From Candidatus Woesebacteria bacterium RIFCSPHIGHO2_01_FULL_39_23 (GTDB lineage: Bacteria; Patescibacteriota; Microgenomatia; UBA8517), in NCBI GenBank assembly GCA_001792305.1, contig MGGH01000017.1, positions 1 through 33,871 of the forward strand: DNA of 33,871 nucleotides, read 5' to 3'. Both the position numbers and the translations under genes were made by a program. Shown in pieces: positions 1 to 7,644 of this stretch. Every line of letters begins with the position of its first letter. The stretch's first letter is position 1. The notes under the pieces are model-generated. The model was not told the DNA's origin. It worked only from the letters and a program-made list of their open reading frames with translations, and did no database searches.

Positions 1-655
1 TATGCTCCGGAACCATAAGCCAGGAATAATACCGTCTAAATAGCCACAAATTAAAAGAGTTTGCGTTTGGAATCTCAAAAATAAATTTTCCTTTTGGCTT
101 CAACCAAAGACCTATCTTTTTCATAAATTCAAAAGGATTGGGCACATGCTCTAAAACGTGCCAGGCAGTAATAATATCAAAACTTGACTTAATCTCAACT
201 TCTGTTACCTCACCCACTTTTATTTTTCCTCTCCCTATTCTTTTCTCAGCCCGTTCTGCGGCCACAATACTTTTTTCAACACATTGAACATTCCATCCCT
301 TCTTAAGCATTCTTTCGGCAAATTCACCATTGCCACAACCAATATCTAAAAGAGAGCCCTTGCTGGTGTGTTTCTCCACATACTCATCATACTCCGGGAA
401 AAAGCGAATCGACAAAATAGCGTCCAACAAAGATCTTCCAGTTGGTCTTGCAAGTTTCTCGAAATACTCCTTTTCGGAATATAACGATTCAAGTTGCTTT
501 AAGCTTGGCATGGGGTTTATTCGAATAAGAGTACAAAACTTACATCGTTCATAAAGAAGATTCTTTGCTCCCACTGTCCGGGAATTCTGAAAAACAAAAA
601 GTGGTATAAAAGTATTCGAACCGCAAAGTGGACAAGACATACTGTTCCTCTTCAT
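1..655 (-). CDS. Zinc-ribbon SAM methyltransferase, 3' end cut by window edge
   Basis: An open frame of 218 codons runs from ATG at 655 off the left edge; the ORF track omits it because its stop lies outside. The N-terminus carries two Cys pairs (CPLCGS and CKFC, about 30 residues apart), the zinc-ribbon arrangement common in front of Methyltransf_23 domains. A class I SAM fold follows: motif I LLDIGCGNGEF, then FDIITAWHVLEHVPNP and LKPKGKFIFEIPN. The start ATG overlaps the TGA of the upstream gene as ATGA, so the two are probably translationally coupled; a second in-frame ATG lies at 640. Such proteins usually methylate sugars or nucleotide-sugar intermediates in O-antigen or capsule clusters, which suits the context; the substrate cannot be read from the sequence. 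Confidence 0.85.
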   Translation of the reverse strand, partial: MKRNSMSCPLCGSNTFIPLFVFQNSRTVGAKNLLYERCKFCTLIRINPMPSLKQLESLYSEKEYFEKLARPTGRSLLDAILSIRFFPEYDEYVEKHTSKGSLLDIGCGNGEFAERMLKKGWNVQCVEKSIVAAERAEKRIGRGKIKVGEVTEVEIKSSFDIITAWHVLEHVPNPFEFMKKIGLWLKPKGKFIFEIPNANSFNLWLFRRYYSWLMVPEH

Positions 656-1326
656 TTTTGACAAACGGCAAAAACAACAGAATTTACCTCATGCAGCGAA
701 TCTACTTTCGATGCATCGGATCTTGAGGAAGGCATCCACTGGCCGTCTTTTTTTACAAAATATTCAGCAAGCGTCAGTTTGAGGTCACCAAGTAATTGTT
801 TTAAGTGCTTTTCGTCGTATACTCGGTAAGATCTTGTTATTCTCCACTTTCCGTATGGGACTGTGAGAATAAACTTACCTCCAGGTTTTAGTATTCGCAT
901 TATTTCTTCAATCGCCTTTCGATCCCCCTTCAAATCTTTTTTTGTTTTTTCATAAAATCTGAGACCTATGTGCTCTAAAGTAGAGACCGCCACAATACAA
1001 TCGAAAAAATTTTTGTCAAAGTCAGTACTACGAATGTCCCCTGTTATAAACTTCAAGTTTCTGTGACTATACGGATAAGGTTCTATGTCTATTCCGTACG
1101 TTTTGTACCCTAGACTTGCGAGTGTAAGAACCAAGTTGCTGTAGCGGCATCCCACATCAAGTACCACTTTTCTCCCGCCCGGGATGTGTCTAACTACCCA
1201 TGCATACTCAATAATTCGCTCCGAAACTATATCCTGATAAAAAACGTTTCTTATTTCCTCTTTCAAGCCGAATTCCGGCATCCTAGCCACTAAATTAACT
1301 CCAAATTCTAGAATCTTTTTGAACAT
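652..1326 (-). CDS. Class I SAM-dependent methyltransferase
   Basis: A 224-aa protein with a Rossmann-like SAM-binding core. Motif I reads VVLDVGCRYSNL, an atypical version lacking the later glycines; the acidic loop is YGIDIEP, followed by FDCIVAVSTLEHIGL and LKPGGKFILTVPYG. There is no signal peptide or membrane segment, so it should be cytoplasmic. It follows a 105-bp gap holding a promoter-like element and is therefore probably the first gene of a unit that continues into the zinc-ribbon methyltransferase (4-bp overlap). A role in glycan or sugar methylation is inferred from the neighbourhood only. Confidence 0.8.
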   Translation of the reverse strand: MFKKILEFGVNLVARMPEFGLKEEIRNVFYQDIVSERIIEYAWVVRHIPGGRKVVLDVGCRYSNLVLTLASLGYKTYGIDIEPYPYSHRNLKFITGDIRSTDFDKNFFDCIVAVSTLEHIGLRFYEKTKKDLKGDRKAIEEIMRILKPGGKFILTVPYGKWRITRSYRVYDEKHLKQLLGDLKLTLAEYFVKKDGQWMPSSRSDASKVDSLHEVNSVVFAVCQK

Positions 1327-1332
1327 TTATGT

Positions 1333-1359
1333 ATTTTATACCAATTTTACTTTAATTTG
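1333..1359 (-). promoter_or_regulatory. Promoter-like element, copy 1
   Basis: Upstream of the 1326 start the minus strand reads AATTAAAGTAAAAT, one base, then GGTATAAAA. The -10-like hexamer TATAAA (1340-1335) is preceded by TGG, giving an extended -10 (TGn). It ends 8 nt before the ATG, so a transcript would be leaderless or nearly so. A 26-nt stretch (1334-1359) matches 25 of 26 bases with 17817-17842 on the plus strand. No good TTGACA-like -35 is present. Promoter function is inferred. Confidence 0.5.
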
Positions 1360-1370
1360 CAGCTATAAAT

Positions 1371-1400
1371 AAGCGAAGCTTGACTCTCGCTTACGAGAGT
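1371..1400. other. Two overlapping, mutually exclusive hairpins
   Basis: In the gap between the GT2 gene and the methyltransferase, ACTCTCG (1383-1389) pairs perfectly with CGAGAGT (1394-1400) around a 4-nt loop, and AAGCGA (1371-1376) pairs with TCGCTT (1387-1392) around a 10-nt loop. The two stems share bases 1387-1389, so only one can form at a time. Neither is followed by a good U-tract on the minus strand, so a classical intrinsic terminator is not supported. Confidence 0.4.
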
Positions 1401-1431
1401 GTAAACTCGAGCAAGAGGAGTATAATACAAA

Positions 1432-2481
1432 CTACTTAGCAAACACAGTGTGCGCCATATGATGAATCGGAACTGTGTATTTTCTCCACGTCTGAAAAAA
1501 ATTTCCTTTCACCATAATTTTTTTAAAAATATATTTATCGGAATATTTACGATTTGACTGAATTAAAGCTCGCTGGGTTAATAGATATCCCAAATTCGTT
1601 AACACCCAAACCCAGGCTTTCAAAAAACCTAACAATGGGCGAGGGTTTCGGTTTTTTATAAGATGCATTACTGCCCTTAGAAAGTACACAGTTGTAGCAA
1701 AGGGCAAGTACCTAATTAAATTGCTCCATTCGTAATTTTTAATAAAAACAGCAGGCATTTTATTAAAATAATATTCTGCTTTAAGGGTTGATATCGGCCT
1801 TGCAGTTTGAGGCTTACCTCCCCAATGGTAAGTTACAGCTTGAGGAACGCAAACTGACCTAAACCCTGCTATCCAGATTCTCCAACCCAAATCAATGTCG
1901 TCAACTTTGTGCCCTAATTTTTCATCAAATCCGCCAATTTTATCCAGAATGGATTTCCTCACAATTGTACCCACCGAACCAATAACCACATCAACAATCG
2001 AATCATCTGCTTGATTTACCTTAAGGCCATAATTTCTCATCACGACCCACCCTGTATGGGGAATAAGAAGCATCCCGTCGGCTTGGATATATTCTTTTCT
2101 CTTTAAGTCAAAAACTCTGCTGTGACAAGCACCGATTCTTGGATTTTTTTCAAGCACTCTAACCATCTGATTTATCCACAGAGGCGAAGCTTGCATATCC
2201 GTCTCAAAAAAAACAACATACTTTCCCTTGGAATCATTTACCCCCTTATTGCGTGTGATGGAAGGGCCGTTATTTTTTTCGTTATACAAAACCCTCAAAT
2301 TTTTGTATTTTCTAGAAAGACCTAATAACATTTCTCTCGCGCCATCGGTCGACCCATCGTCAACAACAATAATTTCATAAGTAGGGTATCGGGTCGCCAT
2401 TAAAGATTTAAGGCAGGGGTTTATCAGCTCTTTTCTGTTAAAACTGGGGACTACAATCGATACAAGAGGAAAGTTTCTCAT
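1432..2481 (-). CDS. Family 2 glycosyltransferase (paralogue of 5034-6032)
   Basis: A 349-aa GT-A fold enzyme. It opens with VSIVVPSFNRKELINPCLKS and IIVVDDGSTDGA (nucleotide-sugar binding). The metal-binding DXD position reads FFETDMQ, with Glu in place of the first Asp. The acceptor-side acidic motif is VDDIDLGWRIWIAGF. After about residue 250 comes a basic, partly hydrophobic tail likely to lie on the inner membrane face. It is similar along its whole length to the GT2 at 5034-6032, including a shared LIPHTGW motif. The start lies 1 nt after the stop of the methyltransferase upstream. It probably adds one sugar to a lipid-linked glycan; donor and acceptor are unknown. Confidence 0.88.
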   Translation of the reverse strand: MRNFPLVSIVVPSFNRKELINPCLKSLMATRYPTYEIIVVDDGSTDGAREMLLGLSRKYKNLRVLYNEKNNGPSITRNKGVNDSKGKYVVFFETDMQASPLWINQMVRVLEKNPRIGACHSRVFDLKRKEYIQADGMLLIPHTGWVVMRNYGLKVNQADDSIVDVVIGSVGTIVRKSILDKIGGFDEKLGHKVDDIDLGWRIWIAGFRSVCVPQAVTYHWGGKPQTARPISTLKAEYYFNKMPAVFIKNYEWSNLIRYLPFATTVYFLRAVMHLIKNRNPRPLLGFLKAWVWVLTNLGYLLTQRALIQSNRKYSDKYIFKKIMVKGNFFQTWRKYTVPIHHMAHTVFAK

Positions 2482-2482
2482 T

Positions 2483-3154
2483 TCAATTGTCCTTCCAGCA
2501 AAACATATAAATTGCCCATTCTGGTTTTAAATTAAGCACTGGCCAAAAAATAAATGACACTAAAGAAAACACATAGCTAAAAGGCCCTAATTTCTTAACC
2601 CTGTTTCCATACCCATAAAGCAGTCTTAAACCTTGTCCCCAAACTTTATAACCTTTTTCTTTGAAGTCTCTGGGGTACCAAGCCGACTTATGCCTCTGAT
2701 ATGGGTTCCCATCATATGGGTCTTGAGGTAACCCGCCCACAGGAATAATAAAAATAATCCTCCTTTTGGCTATTTTCTCCAAGTTATTAATTAGTTTTAA
2801 GCCTTCCTTTTTTGTCAAGTGCTCAATTACTTGTGAACACAAAACAACGTCAAATCTTCCAATACTTTTATCTAAGCTTTTAATGTCTTTTCTTATCAAT
2901 CTTTTATAAATTTTCCTTCCTTTTGCTTTCTCTAAATAAGGACTAAAAACATCAATTCCAGTCGGAATTATCTTTTCTTTGGAATTATTTATAATAAATT
3001 CCATAAAAGCGCCGTCAGCACAGCCAACGTCAAGTATCGTCTTGCCATGACTCCTTAAAAGCCCCATTATTAATCCATAGTGGGTAAAGGGCAAAATTGC
3101 GTATATTGGGGCGAAAAAAGCATCTATCTTTTTAAGTATCGGTCTCCAGTCCAT
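2483..3154 (-). CDS. SAM methyltransferase (paralogue of 6025-6675)
   Basis: A 223-aa protein with SAM motif I TILDVGCADGAF, acidic loop GIDVFS, and FDVVLCSQVIEHLTKKEG. Its C-terminal half carries a pattern (H-x-S-x-W, then DF and GY-x-V-x-G) also present in the methyltransferase at 6025-6675, marking them as paralogues. A hydrophobic stretch near residues 185-205 could associate with the membrane. It lies directly before a GT2 with 1 nt between them, as its paralogue lies before a related GT2, so each probably forms a functional pair with its GT2. The methyl acceptor is unknown; a glycan intermediate is the likely target. Confidence 0.82.
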   Translation of the reverse strand: MDWRPILKKIDAFFAPIYAILPFTHYGLIMGLLRSHGKTILDVGCADGAFMEFIINNSKEKIIPTGIDVFSPYLEKAKGRKIYKRLIRKDIKSLDKSIGRFDVVLCSQVIEHLTKKEGLKLINNLEKIAKRRIIFIIPVGGLPQDPYDGNPYQRHKSAWYPRDFKEKGYKVWGQGLRLLYGYGNRVKKLGPFSYVFSLVSFIFWPVLNLKPEWAIYMFCWKDN

Positions 3155-3156
3155 AA

Positions 3157-5037
3157 TTATGTAGTTAACCAGAATTTAGATTCTTTACTGATTTCCGACC
3201 AAATATTTATCATATCCTTATAAGGACCGATATCCATATGCCTCAAATCCTTATCAATAAACCTTCTCATTAAAGCCTTTAAGATAACGAAAGAAATCGA
3301 CTCGGCCAGTAAACCCTTGTTGATTCTTTTGGTATCACAAAAATAATTCCAGATTGACTTCATTATCTTTGAGTAAACTCCAACTCCCTTCAAATTTGTC
3401 TTAAAGTAATCCCAGCTATCCCGTCTACTATTATTAATAATAAAGAAAACAAAATCAAAAAAAGGGTCTTTTTCTTTCTCAAAAAACTCCCAGTCTATAA
3501 CATAAATTTTCTTGCTTATTATTATGTTAGTTTTTACAAAGTCACCGTGACTGGACACTTTCTTTATTTTTGTTTCCCCCATTTTCTTTGCGAACAATTC
3601 CAGATCCGAAGCGACAACATGTTCAACCTTATCTGAAAATTTTTGTGATCTTAAGAAAATCATGGCGCTTGACATCTCTTTCTTAAATGTTCTGGACTCG
3701 ACATAACCACTTTCTGTCTTCATCTGGAAATTCAGTAACCAGTCCACTGCAAGTTTATTGTCTTCCAGACTTCCAGATCTGCAAATATGCCCTTTAAGGT
3801 AGGGTTCAATAAACACATCCCTTTCACCTATCTTTGTCTTTTTGACATCTATCCCATTCCATTTGGCAATTAGAGCTTCCTCCTTAACAAGACTGTCCTG
3901 GAACTGTGAAAAACGGGCAAACTTAACTATACTTTTTGGTTTCCCATTTTCAAGTAAAAAATAGTTTATTTTAGAGGTCAATCCGTGCGTCCCGCTTCTT
4001 CTTAAAAAACTTGTTCGTTTTTTACTTAAACTCAAAACTTGATTTTCAAGCAATTCTTCTTTGTTTCCACCTTCTTTATTTGCGTATATTAAAAAACTTG
4101 GTGCAAATATCGGGAAAAACATTCTTAAAAACGTTGGTCGAAATAGTAAGGCAAGTTTTGTTGCAATTTTGCTGGTTATTGTCACGCTAAAATCATGCAT
4201 TCGCAAAAATTTAAGTAAAAATGAAAAACTCTCCCCATCCATTGGTCCTGCCTCACTCGGACTATTGTAGTTAAGAGTCCAATAAATTTTGAAATTGAAA
4301 AATCCCACCTCTTTCAGGATATTTTGATAACCCCAGTAAGAGTAGGTGTAAGTACGATAATCTGGCCAATCCTTATCCATTCTTTTTATATCTTCATATT
4401 TTCCCCCCGTATTTCTAAACTTTCTAACTAAAACACCCGCTAACTTCCTCGGCATTAAACTTGTAAATGGAAGTCCACTATGATCAATTGCTCCAAAAAA
4501 GAAAAAGAAAGCAAATCTGTTCTCAATTCCGACATATAACACACCCCCAGGTTTTAGTACTCTTTTCACTTCTTTAAGGAACTTTATCTGAAGTTCTTTT
4601 GGATTTTTATTGAAATCCGAAAGACCAACCCATTCTAGTACACCGTTGACTACAACTAAGTCAAAAAAGTTATCCTGAAATGGTAATGTTAACCAGTCGG
4701 ACTGAATAAATTTGATATTTTTTCGACCCTCCTGTTTTGCCCGAACTTTTTGAAACTCAAGGCGCTCTTTTACCAACTCGAGAGAATAAACTTCATCAAA
4801 TTGGTAAGAGAGAGAGATTGAGTTTGCGCCCCATCCGCTACCAATATCCAGCGCCTTTTCCTTCCCCTTCAAATTCAGGCAGTCAAAAAGCCAATCCGCC
4901 CGATCATAAGCCAAAATATACTCGTTTAGCCTATCAACTCCCAAGAAATTGGCAGCATTTTGGTAGCCTACTCTTTTGGCGACTTTAACAATTTCCCGCG
5001 CTTTATCTTGTGAAATTTCTCCCCAGTAATAATTCAT
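3157..5037 (-). CDS. Bifunctional methyltransferase-kinase fusion (WbdD-like architecture)
   Basis: A 626-aa protein with two catalytic domains. Residues about 45-260 are a class I methyltransferase: ALDIGSGWGANSISL (62-76), FFDLVVVNGVLEWVG (124-138) and LKPGG (161-165). Residues about 350-570 look like an aminoglycoside-phosphotransferase-type kinase: SIVKFARF with a candidate ATP-binding Lys at 372, a following KEEALI acidic helix, hinge-like IEPYLKGH, catalytic SHGDFVKTN (Asp 499, Asn 504) and metal-binding VIDWEFFEKEKDPFFDF. All key residues appear present. The order matches WbdD of E. coli O8/O9a, which phosphorylates and methylates the glycan end to stop elongation; WbdD's kinase is of a different subtype and has a coiled coil not seen here. 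The start overlaps the upstream GT2 stop (ATGA), with GAAGG about 8 nt upstream as ribosome-binding site. The terminator role is inferred. Confidence 0.8.
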   Translation of the reverse strand: MNYYWGEISQDKAREIVKVAKRVGYQNAANFLGVDRLNEYILAYDRADWLFDCLNLKGKEKALDIGSGWGANSISLSYQFDEVYSLELVKERLEFQKVRAKQEGRKNIKFIQSDWLTLPFQDNFFDLVVVNGVLEWVGLSDFNKNPKELQIKFLKEVKRVLKPGGVLYVGIENRFAFFFFFGAIDHSGLPFTSLMPRKLAGVLVRKFRNTGGKYEDIKRMDKDWPDYRTYTYSYWGYQNILKEVGFFNFKIYWTLNYNSPSEAGPMDGESFSFLLKFLRMHDFSVTITSKIATKLALLFRPTFLRMFFPIFAPSFLIYANKEGGNKEELLENQVLSLSKKRTSFLRRSGTHGLTSKINYFLLENGKPKSIVKFARFSQFQDSLVKEEALIAKWNGIDVKKTKIGERDVFIEPYLKGHICRSGSLEDNKLAVDWLLNFQMKTESGYVESRTFKKEMSSAMIFLRSQKFSDKVEHVVASDLELFAKKMGETKIKKVSSHGDFVKTNIIISKKIYVIDWEFFEKEKDPFFDFVFFIINNSRRDSWDYFKTNLKGVGVYSKIMKSIWNYFCDTKRINKGLLAESISFVILKALMRRFIDKDLRHMDIGPYKDMINIWSEISKESKFWLTT

Positions 5038-6032
5038 TGGTAATACCTTCTGTAAATATTTACAAGACTTTCCTTTGTCATAACCTTCTCATAAATGTAG
5101 TCATCACTGACAACTCTTAAAGATTGTACAAATTTTCTCTGCTTTAATGTATCTCGGAAATTGACGATATTCCATTTTACCGCTTTAATAAATTGAATTA
5201 ATGCGCTAAATTCTTTATCTCGAACCGCCACAAAAATACCCCTTCCAAACACAATCAAAAAAGCTATTGGTAAATATTTGATTAAACTTTTTAGTTCATA
5301 ATTTTTAATTAAAGTCCTGAAAGTATTTTTATTTATATGAAAATATACAAAACTTTTCGTTGCATTCATCAATCTCGCTCGCTCTTCGTAACCTTTAAAC
5401 TTATGATAAACGACAGAATCAGGAACATATATTATTTTCCATCCCCCAATCCAAATCCTCCATGAAAAATCCAAGTCCTCGGTATGAACAGCTAGCTTTT
5501 CGTCAAATCCACCAATTTTTTCAATTACTTCTTTTCTCACAACCATACAGGCGGATATTGAAACCACTTCGCGCGTCTTTTCTCCTTTTAAGGCAATACC
5601 CCAACCTGTATGGGGAATCAAAAAAAGTCCTGCTGTAGTTATCCTGCTTTTATCTTGAAGCATCGGCATCTTGGGACAGGTCGCACCCACACTTATATTT
5701 TCAAAAGGCTTCAAGAGCTCGCCAAGCCACCCCGGCTTAACTTCTGTATCGTTATCCAAAAAAACAACTATTTCACCCTTAGCTTTTTTAATAGCACGAT
5801 TTCTGCTCGCCGCAGCCCCGATATTTACTTTGTTTCTCAAAAAGTTAATATTCTTACTTTTTTTTATATATGATTTAATTATTTTTATACTTCCGTCACT
5901 CGATACGTCATCAACTAATATAATTTCAAATTTCTTATACTTAGTCTTCAAAAGGCTGGACAAACAAAGAGGCAAATACTTTTCACCGTTATAATTTGGG
6001 ATAATAATAGAAACCAGTGGTGTTTTATTCAT
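5034..6032 (-). CDS. Family 2 glycosyltransferase (paralogue of 1432-2481)
   Basis: A 332-aa GT-A enzyme. It starts VSIIIPNYNGEKYLPLCLSS; the nucleotide site is IILVDDVSSDGS, the DXD motif FLDNDTEVKPGW is canonical, and the acceptor motif is TEDLDFSWRIWIGGW. The basic C-terminal third suggests peripheral attachment to the membrane. Unlike its paralogue at 1432-2481 it keeps the normal Asp at the DXD. It overlaps the upstream methyltransferase by 8 bp and the downstream fusion gene by 4 bp, so these are one transcription unit. Probable role: a sugar-transfer step in the assembly of a surface glycan. Confidence 0.9.
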   Translation of the reverse strand: MNKTPLVSIIIPNYNGEKYLPLCLSSLLKTKYKKFEIILVDDVSSDGSIKIIKSYIKKSKNINFLRNKVNIGAAASRNRAIKKAKGEIVVFLDNDTEVKPGWLGELLKPFENISVGATCPKMPMLQDKSRITTAGLFLIPHTGWGIALKGEKTREVVSISACMVVRKEVIEKIGGFDEKLAVHTEDLDFSWRIWIGGWKIIYVPDSVVYHKFKGYEERARLMNATKSFVYFHINKNTFRTLIKNYELKSLIKYLPIAFLIVFGRGIFVAVRDKEFSALIQFIKAVKWNIVNFRDTLKQRKFVQSLRVVSDDYIYEKVMTKESLVNIYRRYYQ

Positions 6033-6675
6033 TAAAATCTTTCACAGCAACTAAGTAGCCACCTATTTGGGGGACAAAATACGAAATCGGGGTGAGAATA
6101 TATTGTAAAGCAAAATAAAACTTTACCTGCCAGAGAGCTCTCGGCGGATAGACCCTGGCACCAAAACCATAAACTCTATAACCGAAACGCTTAAAATCAT
6201 TTACTCCCCACAGTGAATGGTGTGAATCGCTTTTGACAAACTCCGGTTGACCATGTTTCATCATATTCGGACAGACAATAATTGCCCGACCCCGGCAAAT
6301 CTTATCTAGATCGTTCAAAAATTTTTCTCCACTTTTTTTAGTAAGATGAGATATCACTTCCACTGCTAGAATTAAGTCTACACTTGACTTGACAAAGGGC
6401 ATTTTATCTAAACTCGCAACCACATACTCGTCGTAGACGCGGTTTTTTTTAGCAATTGTTAGATATTCCTTGGAAATATCGACACCTATCATTTTTGTTT
6501 TTGACATATCCCTTGTTGCCCTAAGCAAAAACCCATATATCCCTTTTCCACAACCAACATCAACAATAACTTTAGCGAATAAATCATGAGGAATAAAATT
6601 AAATACAACGGGGTGGTGAAAAAAAGGTGATATTCCCGCCCACTTAAACTTATTTTCTTTTGAACTACTATTCAT
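6025..6675 (-). CDS. SAM methyltransferase (paralogue of 2483-3154)
   Basis: A 216-aa class I methyltransferase. SAM motif I is VIVDVGCGKGIYGFLL, the acidic loop IGVDIS, and the later motif VDLILAVEVISHLTKKSG. The C-terminal part HHSLWGVNDFKRFGYRVYGF matches the equivalent region of the 2483-3154 protein. It sits 26 nt after the upstream GT2 stop, and the spacer contains TAGGAAA close to the ATG, one of the clearer Shine-Dalgarno sites here. The reading frame overlaps the next GT2 by 8 bp. Likely a glycan or sugar methyltransferase; the target is not known. Confidence 0.82.
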   Translation of the reverse strand: MNSSSKENKFKWAGISPFFHHPVVFNFIPHDLFAKVIVDVGCGKGIYGFLLRATRDMSKTKMIGVDISKEYLTIAKKNRVYDEYVVASLDKMPFVKSSVDLILAVEVISHLTKKSGEKFLNDLDKICRGRAIIVCPNMMKHGQPEFVKSDSHHSLWGVNDFKRFGYRVYGFGARVYPPRALWQVKFYFALQYILTPISYFVPQIGGYLVAVKDFNE

Positions 6676-6701
6676 TTACGTTTCCTACAAAACCAAACTT
6701 G

Positions 6702-7625
6702 TTAAGTCACCCTGATGGTATCCATTCTCACACGTCGCCTTTCTTTTGTATTAACTAGTATAAATCCATCCAGGGTCCCTTTCAAAAACTTTAAATACCC
6801 AGATAAATGTCCGTATTTTACAGCCAAATACAAATAATAGATTAAATAAAGGGGTAAAAAAAGCGAAAAAATAAAGAAGTTTTTTCCGAATCTTTTCATA
6901 AAAATTATCCTGTTTTTGCCTAAATTCTTGGCATACCTGACCAGAAGCCTTTCCGCGTCTTTTTGGGTGTTATATTCTATATCGTGATACGCAATTGCAT
7001 CTGGGGTATAAAAAGTTTTAAAACCTGCCCTTTTTGCTCTATAACAAAAATCGGCATCTTCCCAAGAAGACTCGAAAATATTGTCAAATCCTCCTATTTT
7101 TTCAACCAATTCTCTTTTAACCAGAATTGCAGCTGGAGAGACCCCTACTTCGACAGTTTTATTATACTGCCCCACATCCATTCCGTTTCGAAACATTACC
7201 TGTCCTGTCCATAAATTTATATCGGTACCGGCAGACCAAATTCTTTTTCTCTCACTCTTGTAATAAATCTTGGGAGTTACTATACCTATTTTATTATCTG
7301 CAACTTTCACCAAGTTTTCCAGCATTTTTTTATCAGCAATCATATCGTGGTCAAAAAAAAGTAGATAATCACTTTCCTTATCAGAAGCCTCTATTCCTTT
7401 ATTTCTTCCTCCGGTTACTCCCAAATTTTTTTCATTTTTAACTAACCTAATTGTCTTGTACTTCTTGACCAGACGATCAACTTCATCGGCAGTATCATCC
7501 GTTGATGCATTATCAACAACAATTATTTCGAAAGGCTTATAGGTCTGGTTACTTAAGGATTTAATACAACCGACGATGGTAGAGCACCCATTCCAAGTTG
7601 GCACGATTACTGTTATCCTCTTCAT
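6702..7625 (-). CDS. Family 2 glycosyltransferase, rhamnosyltransferase-like
   Basis: A 307-aa GT2 with ITVIVPTWNG, IIVVDNASTDDT, NLGVTGGRNKG, metal-binding FFDHDMIAD and the acceptor motif WEDADFCYRAKRAGF. The last 70 residues hold a hydrophobic segment (FFIFSLFLPLYLIYYLYL) that probably anchors it to the cytoplasmic membrane, as in WbbL-type rhamnosyltransferases. The start faces the plus-strand gene at 7645 across only 19 nt, and TATACT lies 8 nt before its ATG, so it appears to head the 7625-to-1432 unit. The sugar transferred cannot be deduced. Confidence 0.88.
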   Translation of the reverse strand: MKRITVIVPTWNGCSTIVGCIKSLSNQTYKPFEIIVVDNASTDDTADEVDRLVKKYKTIRLVKNEKNLGVTGGRNKGIEASDKESDYLLFFDHDMIADKKMLENLVKVADNKIGIVTPKIYYKSERKRIWSAGTDINLWTGQVMFRNGMDVGQYNKTVEVGVSPAAILVKRELVEKIGGFDNIFESSWEDADFCYRAKRAGFKTFYTPDAIAYHDIEYNTQKDAERLLVRYAKNLGKNRIIFMKRFGKNFFIFSLFLPLYLIYYLYLAVKYGHLSGYLKFLKGTLDGFILVNTKERRRVRMDTIRVT

Positions 7626-7633
7626 GCTTTGTT

Positions 7634-7641
7634 AGTATAAA
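7634..7641. promoter_or_regulatory. Overlapping divergent -10-like boxes
   Basis: In the 19-nt gap between divergent genes, TATACT on the minus strand (7639-7634, for the GT2 at 7625) and TATAAA on the plus strand (7636-7641, for the 7645 gene) share the same TATA core. The boxes end 8 nt and 3 nt before the respective starts. No convincing -35 was found on either side. If both are used, initiation in the two directions would compete. Confidence 0.4.
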
Positions 7642-7644
7642 TAA

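Noticed and set aside
330-554. 74-codon plus-strand ORF near the left edge
   Set aside because: It is antisense to the open methyltransferase frame at 1-655, which has zinc-ribbon and SAM motifs.
1383-1400. Intrinsic terminator after the GT2 gene
   Set aside because: The 7-bp stem is perfect, but no run of U follows it on the minus strand.
1352-1430. Possible 27-codon ORF in the gap before 1326, starting at TTG
   Set aside because: No overlap with neighbours, no ribosome-binding site, and the sequence is better explained by hairpins and a promoter-like element.
5610-5994. Plus-strand ORFs of 87 and 107 codons
   Set aside because: Both are antisense to the well-supported GT2 at 5034-6032; their composition follows the opposite-strand codons.
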